Counted from the first letter of the stretch, positions 1 through 7,802 are shown. The stretch is DNA of 13,726 bases from Prevotella sp. UBA746 (GCA_002298545.1 DBKQ01000022.1:1434-15159); one strand, 5' to 3'. Numbers and translations: made by a program. The notes: generated by a model from the letters alone, not told the origin.

Positions 1-2
1 CA

Positions 3-1124
3 ACGGAGGGAATTGAGACTGAGGTGATAGTAGTTGACAACCACTCTAAAGACGGCTCAGTGGAGTATCTGAGAAGAAGATTCCGCGAGGTTACATTCGT
101 GGCAAGCAACCACAACCTAGGCTTTGCACGAGCCAACAACCTTGCCATAAAAAGGGCTAAGGGGGAATACGTGTTGCTGCTTAACCCGGACACTATCCTG
201 GGCGAAGAAGTGCTGAAGGACAGCATCCGATTTATGGACTCACACCAAAATGCCGGAGGACTCGGCGTGAAGATGCTGAAATGCGACGGAGGTGCGGCTA
301 TGGAAAGTAGACGCGGACTGCCCTCCCCTCTCACGGCATTCTACAAGATGTGCGGTCTTTGCAGCAAATATCCTAAGAGCAGGAGGTTCGGAAAATACTA
401 TATGAGCTATCTGCCATGGGACGAACCGGCAAGGATTGAGGTCATCAGCGGTGCCTATTGCCTGATGAGGCATACGGCTATCGACAAGGTGGGGATGCTC
501 GACGAGGATTTCTTTATGTACGGCGAGGACATTGACCTGTCGTACCGATTGCTAAAGGGAGGATTTGAAAACTGGTATCTGCCGGTTTCCATTCTTCACT
601 ACAAGGGCGAGAGCACTCACAAGTCTTCATACAGATACGTGCATGTGTTCTACGAGGCTATGCTTATCTTCTTCCGCAAGCATTACCGACATCTCAGCTT
701 CTGGATTAGTCTGCCGATTAAAACCGCCATTTACACAAAAGCTGTTCTCGCCCTCTGCTCTATGTCGGCTAAGAGGGCCTCTAAGCTGCTCGGCTTCTTT
801 CCGTACCATCACAGACGGGAAACTGAATATATTTTCATTTGCTCAAGACATAATGCCGACGACTGCCGACGCATAGCTGACGACAAGGGATTGTCGGCAA
901 GGTTTGCCGTTTGCGGAGACAACGAGGACAGACAACGGATTGCCGAAAATGCCACGGCAATGGCTACAGACGGAACAACAACTTATATTGTATGCGACAC
1001 GTCGCTCTTCTCGTACGCTGAGATTCTAGCTATCTTCGAGAGAAACCCGAAAAATAATGTGTTGATGGGAACTTACAACCCGAAAAACCATACTGTTATT
1101 ACTGATAAAGAGGTACTAAGATGA
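3..1124 (+). CDS. Family 2 glycosyltransferase, 5'-truncated by window edge
   Basis: The reading frame is open to the window edge, so the start lies upstream. The GTG at 24 falls inside the first conserved strand (EVIVVDNHSKDGS) and is not a real start; roughly 30-40 N-terminal residues are missing. Counting from that GTG, GT-A landmarks are VDNHSKDGS (4-12), LLLNPDT (51-57, the metal/nucleotide-binding acidic motif), ESRRGLPSP (94-102), SGAYCLMRH (142-150) and DEDFFMYGEDIDLSYRL (160-176, acceptor-side ED motif). This pattern is typical of inverting transferases such as rhamnosyltransferases that build O-antigen or capsule on the cytoplasmic face of the membrane. The donor and acceptor cannot be read from the sequence. 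After a basic/hydrophobic stretch (about 218-260), a tail (about 268-366) has an alpha/beta pattern recalling the nucleotide-binding domain of some sugar-phosphate transferases. The stop overlaps the next start (ATGA), indicating co-transcription. Confidence 0.93.
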   Translation, partial: TEGIETEVIVVDNHSKDGSVEYLRRRFREVTFVASNHNLGFARANNLAIKRAKGEYVLLLNPDTILGEEVLKDSIRFMDSHQNAGGLGVKMLKCDGGAAMESRRGLPSPLTAFYKMCGLCSKYPKSRRFGKYYMSYLPWDEPARIEVISGAYCLMRHTAIDKVGMLDEDFFMYGEDIDLSYRLLKGGFENWYLPVSILHYKGESTHKSSYRYVHVFYEAMLIFFRKHYRHLSFWISLPIKTAIYTKAVLALCSMSAKRASKLLGFFPYHHRRETEYIFICSRHNADDCRRIADDKGLSARFAVCGDNEDRQRIAENATAMATDGTTTYIVCDTSLFSYAEILAIFERNPKNNVLMGTYNPKNHTVITDKEVLR

Positions 1125-1648
1125 CTATGAACAAGGAAAAGGGAATTCCTGAGGTGAGGCTAAGGGCTATGGAACCTGAAGACCTCGACCTATTATATAA
1201 GGTGGAAAACGACACGTCGCTGTGGGGCGTGGGGGTTACAAATGTGCCGTACTCCCGATACACACTTCATGAGTATATTGCCAATACCGTGGGAGACATT
1301 TATACTGACAAACAGGTGAGGCTCATTATCGACAACTCACAGGGGGAGACTGTGGGGATTGTAGACATTACTGATTTCGACCCGCGACACCAGCGTGCCG
1401 AACTGGGCATCGTGGTGCAGCGCGGACACCGGCGAAAGGGGTACGCAACGGCTGCCGTAAGACGTGCCATCAACTACGCCCGCGACATTCTGCACCTCCA
1501 CCAACTGTATGTCTACGTGGACTCAAAGAATGCTCCATCGCTTGCCTTCTTCCACAACAATGGCTTTAAGACTACTGCTACGCTTAAAGACTGGCTCTTT
1601 ATGAATAAAGAATACAGCGACGCTGAACTTATGCAATATTTTCTTTAA
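1121..1648 (+). CDS. GNAT-family N-acetyltransferase (RimJ/RimL/SpeG-like)
   Basis: This 175-residue protein has the full GNAT fold, which transfers acetyl from acetyl-CoA to an amine. It opens with VRLRAMEPEDLDLLY (12-26), the usual first strand and helix. The acetyl-CoA pyrophosphate loop (motif A) is VVQRGHRRKGYATAA (98-112). The last strand-helix-strand is VYVDSKNAPSLAFFHNNGF (131-149). The order and spacing resemble spermidine acetyltransferase SpeG and ribosomal-protein acetyltransferases, but Phe144 stands where SpeG has its Tyr general acid. The start at 1121 overlaps the glycosyltransferase stop (1121-1124), which suggests translational coupling. A second in-frame ATG at 1127 is possible. 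The position behind a glycosyltransferase suggests that the substrate could be an amino sugar of the same polysaccharide; this is inference, and a polyamine, peptide or protein substrate is equally possible. No convincing terminator follows. Confidence 0.9.
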   Translation: MTMNKEKGIPEVRLRAMEPEDLDLLYKVENDTSLWGVGVTNVPYSRYTLHEYIANTVGDIYTDKQVRLIIDNSQGETVGIVDITDFDPRHQRAELGIVVQRGHRRKGYATAAVRRAINYARDILHLHQLYVYVDSKNAPSLAFFHNNGFKTTATLKDWLFMNKEYSDAELMQYFL

Positions 1649-1717
1649 ACTGAAGGGAGAGAAAAAAGCTGCAACATTTTTTAACCTTGAACATGGCTTT
1701 TATACATTGCTTTTGCT

Positions 1718-1725
1718 TACCTTTG
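1718..1725 (+). promoter_or_regulatory. Candidate Bacteroidetes -7 box for the 978-aa secreted protein gene
   Basis: TACCTTTG matches the Bacteroidetes -7 consensus TAnnTTTG exactly and is followed by CA, as is common in Bacteroidales promoters. The -33 box is poor: ATGG at 1693-1696 lies 21 bases upstream but matches TTTG at only two of four positions. Transcription would begin near 1731 and give a leader of about 170 bases. A competing pair is TTTG at 1793-1796 and TAAATTTA at 1819-1826, with a 22-base spacer and the last base off consensus. Confidence 0.5.
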
Positions 1726-1726
1726 C

Positions 1727-1769
1727 AAGCGAAAAGTGGATTTATTTTATCATTATTAAGCAAAAAGTG
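1727..1769 (+). repeat. Imperfect 12-base direct repeat, 31-base period
   Basis: AAGCGAAAAGTG (1727-1738) recurs as AAGCAAAAAGTG (1758-1769), with 11 of 12 bases identical. The copies start 31 bases apart, close to three helical turns, so they lie on the same face of the DNA. The first copy covers the expected transcription start of the 1718-1725 promoter. A short inverted repeat, AGTGT-AAATA-ACACT (1766-1780), overlaps the second copy. The arrangement could be a regulator-binding site, but A-rich DNA produces such matches by chance. Confidence 0.4.
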
Positions 1770-1813
1770 TAAATAACACTACAATTGCAAACTTTGGCAA
1801 AACAAAAACTCCA

Positions 1814-1831
1814 TTTTGTAAATTTACAAAA
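1814..1831. repeat. 18-bp perfect palindrome in the leader of the 978-aa gene
   Basis: TTTTGTAAATTTACAAAA reads the same on both strands, with its centre between 1822 and 1823, about 80 bases before the ATG at 1904. It could be an operator for a dimeric regulator. It could also form part of a promoter, because its middle TAAATTTA is one base from the -7 consensus. An RNA hairpin is unlikely, because the arms run together without a loop and are nearly all A-U. Confidence 0.55.
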
Positions 1832-1903
1832 ATTCACAAATAGAAAGAGAAAATAAACGACAAGAGAAAAACTTTTATATACGAAAGGGAAAAAATTATA
1901 TTT

Positions 1904-4840
1904 ATGGAAATCAACACTAAGTTTAAGACGTTCGCCTTCTCATGCGCTCTGTTTACTGCGCTACAGGCTAACGCAAAGGAGTTCTCGTATACGGAGGACT
2001 TTGATGAACCGGCAGTAGAGAAACAAGCAGACCTACCGGAGGGATGGAAGGCCGTAGCATCAGACTACAGCCCTATTAGGAGATATGCTGGCACATACGT
2101 CGGTACAGGTGCCCACTCAAACAATGCCGTACTCGGAACGTTTGCTATAACATCGGATGGACGCAACGATTGGGCTTTCTCTAAAGCAATTTCACTGAAG
2201 AAGGGAACAGAATACACCGTGAGCTACTGGCTCAAAGCTCCAGGAGGAACAACTCCCATTGATATCTTTATGACCACAGTAGAACTCAAGGTTGGAACGG
2301 CACAGAGCGCTGATGCCATGACTACCTCACTCGGCAAGACGACAAAGAGGTATGCTGATTGGGAGCAGATAACATGCACCTTCACTCCTACAGAAGACGG
2401 CGACTATTATTTTGGCTTCAACATCGTAGCACAAATGGGTAACGCCGGTGCTCTCGGCATAGACGACTTCCAAATTATCGGCGACGAAGCTGAAGGCGGA
2501 GAAACCGGTGGTGGAGAGACCGGCGGTACTGAACAGCCGGGCGGCGGAGAGACTGCCGAAACGGTAGAACTGCTTAATATGGATTTCGACAACGACGACG
2601 ATTTTGCCGATGGCTCTACTCTACCAGAAGGATGGGTAAGCACCGGAGACTATCCGTTCCAGCGCAACACAAGCGGATACTTCGGAACTGGAACGCACTC
2701 GGGAAACTACGTATTCGGAACTGCAGGGACGTCTGCTGTAATGAACCGCAACGAGAAGTTCTACACAAAAAAATTTGCCATGAAGGCTGGTCAGGAATAT
2801 ACGCTCAGCTATTGGTTTATAGCTCCAGGAGGTAGTGCTGACTACTATTACACTCAGATTGAAACGAAGGTAGGAACAGGACAGTCGGATGCAGAAATGA
2901 CACAGACTCTCGGAAAAACTCCTACAAGGACACGCTATCAGGAATGGACAAAACAGGAATATAAGTTTACACCTGAAACTGATGGAGAATACTGTTTCGG
3001 ATTTGGAATAAACTCAGAATTATTCAATTCCGGTGCTGTTGCCTTCGACGACATCGTGGTTACTGGTCCTAAGGAAAATGGCGGCGGTACTGTAGATCCG
3101 GGCGATGACGACGACAAGGAGACTGTTGAGCTGCCATACTCTCAGTCGTTTGACAACGAGAACAAGGACTACGACGGAACTTCGTTCTTGCCAAAGGGAT
3201 GGCTCGCTACCGGTTCGTCATCATTCGTCACGGCAAACATCGGATCTATGCCGGCTCGCGACGGCGTTTACTATCTCGTTGCTCCCGAAAGCAGCGTAGC
3301 TCGCGACGACCGTGCATACACTCCGTTCTTCCATCTTGAAAAGGACGTTACTTATAATGCTGAGTTCTATCTCTACATGCCGGGCGACGCTGATAACGAG
3401 GACGCACATAGCGACTTCTCATTCACCGTTGGAACGGAACAGGACTCTGAATTCCACACCACTACTCTGCTCAACCTGCCGGAATTCCAGAACAGCAAGT
3501 GGCAGAGGTTCACTGTGCCTTTCGTACCTGAAAAGGCTGGCAACTACTGCTTCTCGTTTGCTCTCGGAGGAGAGGCAGCTAACGCTGGAGAGGTTTGCAT
3601 CGACTTGTTTACACTCAAGGCTCCAGGACAGATAGCTAAACCTGTTGCTAACTTCGTTCCGGATGCTGCCTACTCTACTATGGAGTCTGGAAAGATTGTT
3701 ACGGCGAAGGACGCTCCGGTGAGAATGATTAACTACTCTACCGACGGCGAGACTTTCGAATGGACTGCCACTGGCGCTACTCCTGCCACATCTACAGAAC
3801 AGGAGCCTTCGTTCTCGTTCCCTGCCGACGGTAAATACGACATTACTCTAAAGGTAACTAACGCTAAGGGTGAAAGCACTACGAACAAGACTCTTGATGT
3901 GAAGACTATTGGCTCTGAACCAAACAGTCAGTTCGCTATCCAGGAGTTCTCGGCTAACGACTCTCAGGTGTCAAGAGACTACATCATGTCGTATGACACG
4001 GATGCCAATGGATACGACTATGTAACGGGCTTCAACCACTACTATCATAAGCTGGCACAGCGATTCTCTATGCCTGCAAACGACAAGATGGACTATACCG
4101 TGTCGAAGTTCAGCTTCGGATGCAACTTCTGGCAGATGAGCAACGACCCTGCTGCCAACGACAAGCAGAAGCCGTTCAGCGTAGTGTTCTATGGCGAGAA
4201 AGACGGACGCCCTGACGTTGACAACGTTCTCGCACGCCAAGACATGACTATAGAGGAGGCTTTCCCGAGAACTACCGGAAACTCAAGCTTCGAGATGAGA
4301 GACCTCAACTTGAAGGAGCCTGTAACATTCAAAGCTACCGGAAACTTCTACGTTTCGCTTGAATTCTCACCGGAGATGACTATGGATGTTACGAGCTACG
4401 GACTTTACCGCTCATTCTGTGCCTTCGGAACTTACCGCGCACAGTCGAAGGTGACTACATTCTTCGTGCTGCCTGAGGCTGTACCGGAAGGTTCACTAAC
4501 TAAGCCAGACGGCAAGTTCTATCCTGTTGACGTTTACGACTCTGACTTCAAAGGTCTCGGTCTGCAGCTCATGGCTTGGATGACTGCCGACGACAAATCT
4601 ACAACGCAGATTGCCGTTACACCTGACGGACAGACTGCTTTTGCCGCACGTCTCGACGGCAACCAGCTCACAGTGAGTGGAACGAAAGACGGCGACATGG
4701 TTACTGTTTACGATGCTACAGGAAAAGTCGTAGCTAAGAAGACAGCTACTGCTGCTTCTACTGTTATGGGCTTGAACGCTCCTGCCGGTCTCTACATCGT
4801 GGCAACACCTGCCGGAACACAGAAGTTCGTGAAGAAATAA
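1904..4840 (+). CDS. Secreted multidomain protein: three choice-of-anchor-J-like repeats, PKD-like domain, T9SS-type C-terminal domain
   Basis: The 978-residue product begins with a signal peptide whose likely cleavage follows ANA at residue 24, which supports the ATG at 1904. Three homologous beta-sandwich repeats follow (about 25-193, 220-388, 407-573). Each runs from a strand ending in F-D, through LPEGW or LPKGW, to a Y-x-F-F/S-F-like strand and a final IDDF, FDDI or IDLF strand. This is the choice-of-anchor-J/MAM-like pattern of Bacteroidetes surface proteins. Gly/Glu-rich (194-219) and Gly/Asp-rich (389-406) linkers separate them. A PKD-like domain spans about 577-667 (FEWTATGATPAT, then YDITLKVTNAKGES). 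A second beta-rich module spans about 675-902. The C-terminal 75 residues (VTVYDATGKVVAKK, then APAGLYIVATPAGTQKFVKK) resemble a T9SS type A sorting domain. No catalytic site is recognisable, so adhesion or carbohydrate/protein binding at the surface is the inferred role. A terminator follows at 4867-4904. Confidence 0.9.
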   Translation: MEINTKFKTFAFSCALFTALQANAKEFSYTEDFDEPAVEKQADLPEGWKAVASDYSPIRRYAGTYVGTGAHSNNAVLGTFAITSDGRNDWAFSKAISLKKGTEYTVSYWLKAPGGTTPIDIFMTTVELKVGTAQSADAMTTSLGKTTKRYADWEQITCTFTPTEDGDYYFGFNIVAQMGNAGALGIDDFQIIGDEAEGGETGGGETGGTEQPGGGETAETVELLNMDFDNDDDFADGSTLPEGWVSTGDYPFQRNTSGYFGTGTHSGNYVFGTAGTSAVMNRNEKFYTKKFAMKAGQEYTLSYWFIAPGGSADYYYTQIETKVGTGQSDAEMTQTLGKTPTRTRYQEWTKQEYKFTPETDGEYCFGFGINSELFNSGAVAFDDIVVTGPKENGGGTVDPGDDDDKETVELPYSQSFDNENKDYDGTSFLPKGWLATGSSSFVTANIGSMPARDGVYYLVAPESSVARDDRAYTPFFHLEKDVTYNAEFYLYMPGDADNEDAHSDFSFTVGTEQDSEFHTTTLLNLPEFQNSKWQRFTVPFVPEKAGNYCFSFALGGEAANAGEVCIDLFTLKAPGQIAKPVANFVPDAAYSTMESGKIVTAKDAPVRMINYSTDGETFEWTATGATPATSTEQEPSFSFPADGKYDITLKVTNAKGESTTNKTLDVKTIGSEPNSQFAIQEFSANDSQVSRDYIMSYDTDANGYDYVTGFNHYYHKLAQRFSMPANDKMDYTVSKFSFGCNFWQMSNDPAANDKQKPFSVVFYGEKDGRPDVDNVLARQDMTIEEAFPRTTGNSSFEMRDLNLKEPVTFKATGNFYVSLEFSPEMTMDVTSYGLYRSFCAFGTYRAQSKVTTFFVLPEAVPEGSLTKPDGKFYPVDVYDSDFKGLGLQLMAWMTADDKSTTQIAVTPDGQTAFAARLDGNQLTVSGTKDGDMVTVYDATGKVVAKKTATAASTVMGLNAPAGLYIVATPAGTQKFVKK
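1976..3622 (+). repeat. Three tandem protein-domain repeats of about 168 residues
   Basis: Repeat 1 (1976-2482), repeat 2 (2561-3067) and repeat 3 (3122-3622) encode the same domain. Repeats 1 and 2 are the closest pair. They share YxGTGxHSxNxVxGT-like, LSYW or VSYW, APGG, KVGTxQSxAxMTxxLGKT, WxxxxxxFTPxxDGxYxFGF and xxGAxxxDD signatures in register. Repeat 3 has diverged (EFYLYMPGD, FTVGTEQDSEFHTTTLLNLP). The order of similarity suggests that the 1-2 duplication is the more recent. The DNA copies differ at many sites, so recombination between them is probably limited. Confidence 0.8.
2495..2554 (+). repeat. Degenerate 15-base tandem repeat encoding a Gly-Gly-Glu-Thr-Gly linker
   Basis: Four 15-base units encode GGETG, GGETG, GTEQP and GGGET (residues 198-217). 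The first two units differ at only a few bases. The segment is a flexible, negatively charged spacer between the first two sandwich domains. Unit length is a multiple of three, so a change in copy number would alter linker length without breaking the frame. Confidence 0.65.
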
Positions 4841-4866
4841 TTTTTCTACAATATTTATAATAATGT

Positions 4867-4904
4867 AAAGCCCTTCCCCGAGCAAGGGAGGGGCTTTTCT
4901 TTTT
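4867..4904 (+). terminator. Rho-independent terminator after the 978-aa gene
   Basis: A 12-bp stem (4867-4878 with 4886-4897, AAAGCCCTTCCC against GGGAGGGGCTTT, one G-U pair) encloses a 7-base loop, CGAGCAA. A T-rich run follows to 4904. It begins 27 bases past the stop codon and ends 33 bases before the next ATG, so the protease gene either has its own short leader or depends on read-through. No good promoter is visible in those 33 bases. TATATTTA at 4917-4924 is one base off the -7 consensus and has no -33 partner. Confidence 0.92.
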
Positions 4905-4937
4905 CAAGTTAGTAATTATATTTAGCACTTTAAGCAA

Positions 4938-7802
4938 ATGAAAAGAGTTTACATCAACGCTATATGCGCTGCCATGCTGGCATACTCGGCTCCGGCTCTT
5001 GCCGTACCTGCCCTACCCTTGCCTATTACCGTAACGCAGCCTGACGGCACAAAGATTACTATACAGCTACGGGGCGACGAGCACCTGAACTGGGCGGAAA
5101 CTACCGATGGCTTCACTCTGCTACGCGACACCAAGGGGTTCTGGACCTTTGCCGAAAAGAACGCCCAAGGACAGCTCGTGGCATCGGATATCAGATACTG
5201 CGGTTCTTCTGCAGATGCCATCGCCAAAGGACTGACTCCTCGCCTGAGATTCAGCACGGAACAAGTGAAGGAGGCTATGCAAAAACCATTAAGCAACGCT
5301 TTCAACAAAAATACAACTGCCACAAAACTGACGAAGTCTGTTGACAAAAGCCAGTTTATGGTTGACGGAACTTTCCCTTCTACAGGAAAGCGAAAACTCC
5401 TCGTTCTCCTCGTGAACTATAGCGACACTAAAAATACGTATCCGCAGAAGGAGTTCCAAAATATGATGACGCAGGAGAACTATGGAGGCATCGGCTCGTT
5501 ACGCGACTATTATCTGGAGCAGTCGTACGGCAAGCTCGATCTCGACATTACCGTGACCGACTGGATTACACTGCCTAAGACGAAAGCAACATACGGAGCT
5601 GACGGCGCTGCTTACATGATTTACGACGCGCTCAGTCAGCTTACACAGAACAAAACTATAGACCTCTCGCAGTTTGACAACGACGGTGACGGCATTCTCG
5701 ACGGACTTGCCGTTATCCACCAAGGCTACGGACAGGAGGCATCGAGCAATACATCCGACATCTGGTCGCACAGTAGCATTATCTACGGACAATACTTCAA
5801 CGGAATTGCCGTGCGCCGATACACTATAGAACCGGAGATTAACGCACAAAACAACAAAATTCAGCAAATTGGAGTCATCGCACACGAATTCGGACATGCT
5901 CTCGGAGCACCTGATTTCTACGACACAGACTACTCTTCCAACGGAGAATTTAACGGAACCGGCATTTGGGATTTGCTCGCCAACGGTGCTTGGAGCGGCG
6001 ACTACGGCTCTCGTCCTACCGGAATTAACGGATGGCAGAAATGGGTGTGGGGATGGACTGAACCAACCTTGCTCGACGAAAGTACAACGGTGAGCGACAT
6101 GCCGTCGGCTACAGATGAAGCTGTTGCCTATAAGATGGAAACCGGTACTCCGGGAGAATATTTCTTCATGGAGAACCGACAGAACACGAAGGGATTTGAC
6201 AAGAGTCTGCCAGGACATGGCCTCATCATCTACCACGTCGACGAGAATCTTATAAAGAGCAAGGTCTTCACCAACGATATAAACGCAGCCTACCCGCAAG
6301 GAATTTATACGGTATGCTCTGATGCTAATGCGGAACCAAGCAGCGAACCGGGTTCATACGGATGGGTAAACTCTGAGTATGCCCCATTCCCTGGCGAAAA
6401 GAACCATACGGAGTTTTCTGACGACACTACCCCATCAGCAAAAGCACGCAATGGTAGATTCTCTTATCGTTCACTAAGCAACATAACTGATGTTAACGGT
6501 AAGGTGGGCTTCACGTTTACTCATCTCGCTGAACCGACAAAGCCTACCGAACTAACAGCTACCACAAGCGAAGGTATGGTGAAGTTGGCATGGGCTATTG
6601 ATGGAGCGCAGGATGTGGACCACTTTAATATCTACCGAGACAACGTGAAAGTGGGAACTGCAACAGAATGCAATTATACAGACAACGAACCTGTTGACGG
6701 AAAGGCAATTTCATATCAGGTTGATGCTGCTTACAAGGACGGACGACTCTCCCACCCGGTGGAAACTTCTATCCTCGTACCTGGCAACAAAGCTACCGAC
6801 TTTACTGCCGAGAACACAGCTGACAACACCGTGGAACTGACTTGGAACACAGGAAACTCTCTATCGAGAGCTAACATATTCAGTGGCAACACAACTACTG
6901 TCGACATATACGGCAACACCGTGGAATACGCAAACTGCTATACTCCTGCTGACCTGAAGAACTACATTGGAGGTAAAATCACAAAAATGGCGTTCTTCCC
7001 TACACAAGGGCCATCGGAACTGACAGTTAAATTCCGTATTTGGGAGGGCGATGCCAACGGTGAGAACATGACTGTCGTATCTGAAAGAAGTGTGAAAGAG
7101 TTTGCCACCGGACAGCGCCGCGAACTTAAACTCACCACTCCTGTTACCATAAAGGCAGACAAGACTTATTGGATTTCTGTTTACAACGAAGGAAGCAAGG
7201 GCGTAGTGTCACCTGTAACAGACCTTAATGCCATTCTCGTAAATGGAAGGGGCAACTGCGTGATGAACACTAACGGAACAAAGTTCGAGCCTTATGCCGA
7301 CGCACAGGGCAACTTCTATGTTGAGGCTATTATGACATTGCCTAATGCTTCAGAGGGCACCGACCTCAACGAGGCTCCAAGCATGGACTTCAACATGGCT
7401 ACCGACCTGTTCTACCCTCTATGCTATATGGTTCACCGCGACGGAGAGGCTATCAGCTACACCACTAAAAGGAACAAGACATTTACGAATGAGCCTGTAG
7501 GAACTCATACTTATGCAGTTTCAAGCTATTACAACGGAGACAATGAGTCTACAAGATTGTCGAAGACCATTGAGGTGAAGGGAAACGCAACTTCTATAAG
7601 CGATATTTCAAAAAACGACGTTAAAGTTTATCGAAATGGTGACTTCGTCGTCGTTAACGGTTTTAATGGGGTGGTTACTGTTTGTGATGTTGCTGGAGCA
7701 TATCATTCATTCATAATTGACGAAGGAAGCAATGCCATTCGACTGAACAATGGACTGAACATCATAAAGATTGGTGCTGAAGTATTTAAAATCGTAAGAT
7801 AA
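4938..7802 (+). CDS. Secreted M6-family (InhA-like) metalloprotease with T9SS-type C-terminal domain
   Basis: The 954-residue protein starts with a signal peptide (likely cut after ALA at 22). A propeptide-like region (about 25-145) follows, then an M6 zinc-protease domain (about 150-530). The zinc site is HEFGHALGAPD (316-326): His316, His320 and Asp326 are the expected ligands and Glu317 the general base. FDNDGDGILDG (246-256) is a probable calcium-binding loop. Where relatives have a Met in the turn after the site, this protein reads IWDLLANG (343-350), with Leu347. Downstream lie a fibronectin-III-like domain (about 532-615), a beta-sandwich (about 618-802), a second FnIII-like stretch (about 810-880) and a C-terminal sorting-like domain (about 885-954, ending in FKIVR). 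It probably degrades host or dietary proteins outside the cell. Substrate specificity cannot be read. It may work alongside the upstream secreted protein, but a terminator separates the two. Confidence 0.93.
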   Translation: MKRVYINAICAAMLAYSAPALAVPALPLPITVTQPDGTKITIQLRGDEHLNWAETTDGFTLLRDTKGFWTFAEKNAQGQLVASDIRYCGSSADAIAKGLTPRLRFSTEQVKEAMQKPLSNAFNKNTTATKLTKSVDKSQFMVDGTFPSTGKRKLLVLLVNYSDTKNTYPQKEFQNMMTQENYGGIGSLRDYYLEQSYGKLDLDITVTDWITLPKTKATYGADGAAYMIYDALSQLTQNKTIDLSQFDNDGDGILDGLAVIHQGYGQEASSNTSDIWSHSSIIYGQYFNGIAVRRYTIEPEINAQNNKIQQIGVIAHEFGHALGAPDFYDTDYSSNGEFNGTGIWDLLANGAWSGDYGSRPTGINGWQKWVWGWTEPTLLDESTTVSDMPSATDEAVAYKMETGTPGEYFFMENRQNTKGFDKSLPGHGLIIYHVDENLIKSKVFTNDINAAYPQGIYTVCSDANAEPSSEPGSYGWVNSEYAPFPGEKNHTEFSDDTTPSAKARNGRFSYRSLSNITDVNGKVGFTFTHLAEPTKPTELTATTSEGMVKLAWAIDGAQDVDHFNIYRDNVKVGTATECNYTDNEPVDGKAISYQVDAAYKDGRLSHPVETSILVPGNKATDFTAENTADNTVELTWNTGNSLSRANIFSGNTTTVDIYGNTVEYANCYTPADLKNYIGGKITKMAFFPTQGPSELTVKFRIWEGDANGENMTVVSERSVKEFATGQRRELKLTTPVTIKADKTYWISVYNEGSKGVVSPVTDLNAILVNGRGNCVMNTNGTKFEPYADAQGNFYVEAIMTLPNASEGTDLNEAPSMDFNMATDLFYPLCYMVHRDGEAISYTTKRNKTFTNEPVGTHTYAVSSYYNGDNESTRLSKTIEVKGNATSISDISKNDVKVYRNGDFVVVNGFNGVVTVCDVAGAYHSFIIDEGSNAIRLNNGLNIIKIGAEVFKIVR

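Noticed and set aside
1662..1682. An A6...T6 pairing after the acetyltransferase stop as a terminator.
   Set aside because: The stem would be only A-U pairs and too weak. The operon end, if it is here, must use another mechanism.
3104..3118. DDDDK (residues 401-405 of the 978-aa protein), which looks like an enteropeptidase cleavage site.
   Set aside because: It lies in an acidic Gly/Asp linker between domains, where runs of Asp are expected. Nothing suggests selection for that protease.
5499..6299. A 266-codon open frame on the minus strand inside the M6 protease gene.
   Set aside because: It is antisense to the zinc-site coding region, shows no recognisable motif, and is Cys/Val/Ser-rich in the manner of a reverse-strand shadow of a conserved gene.
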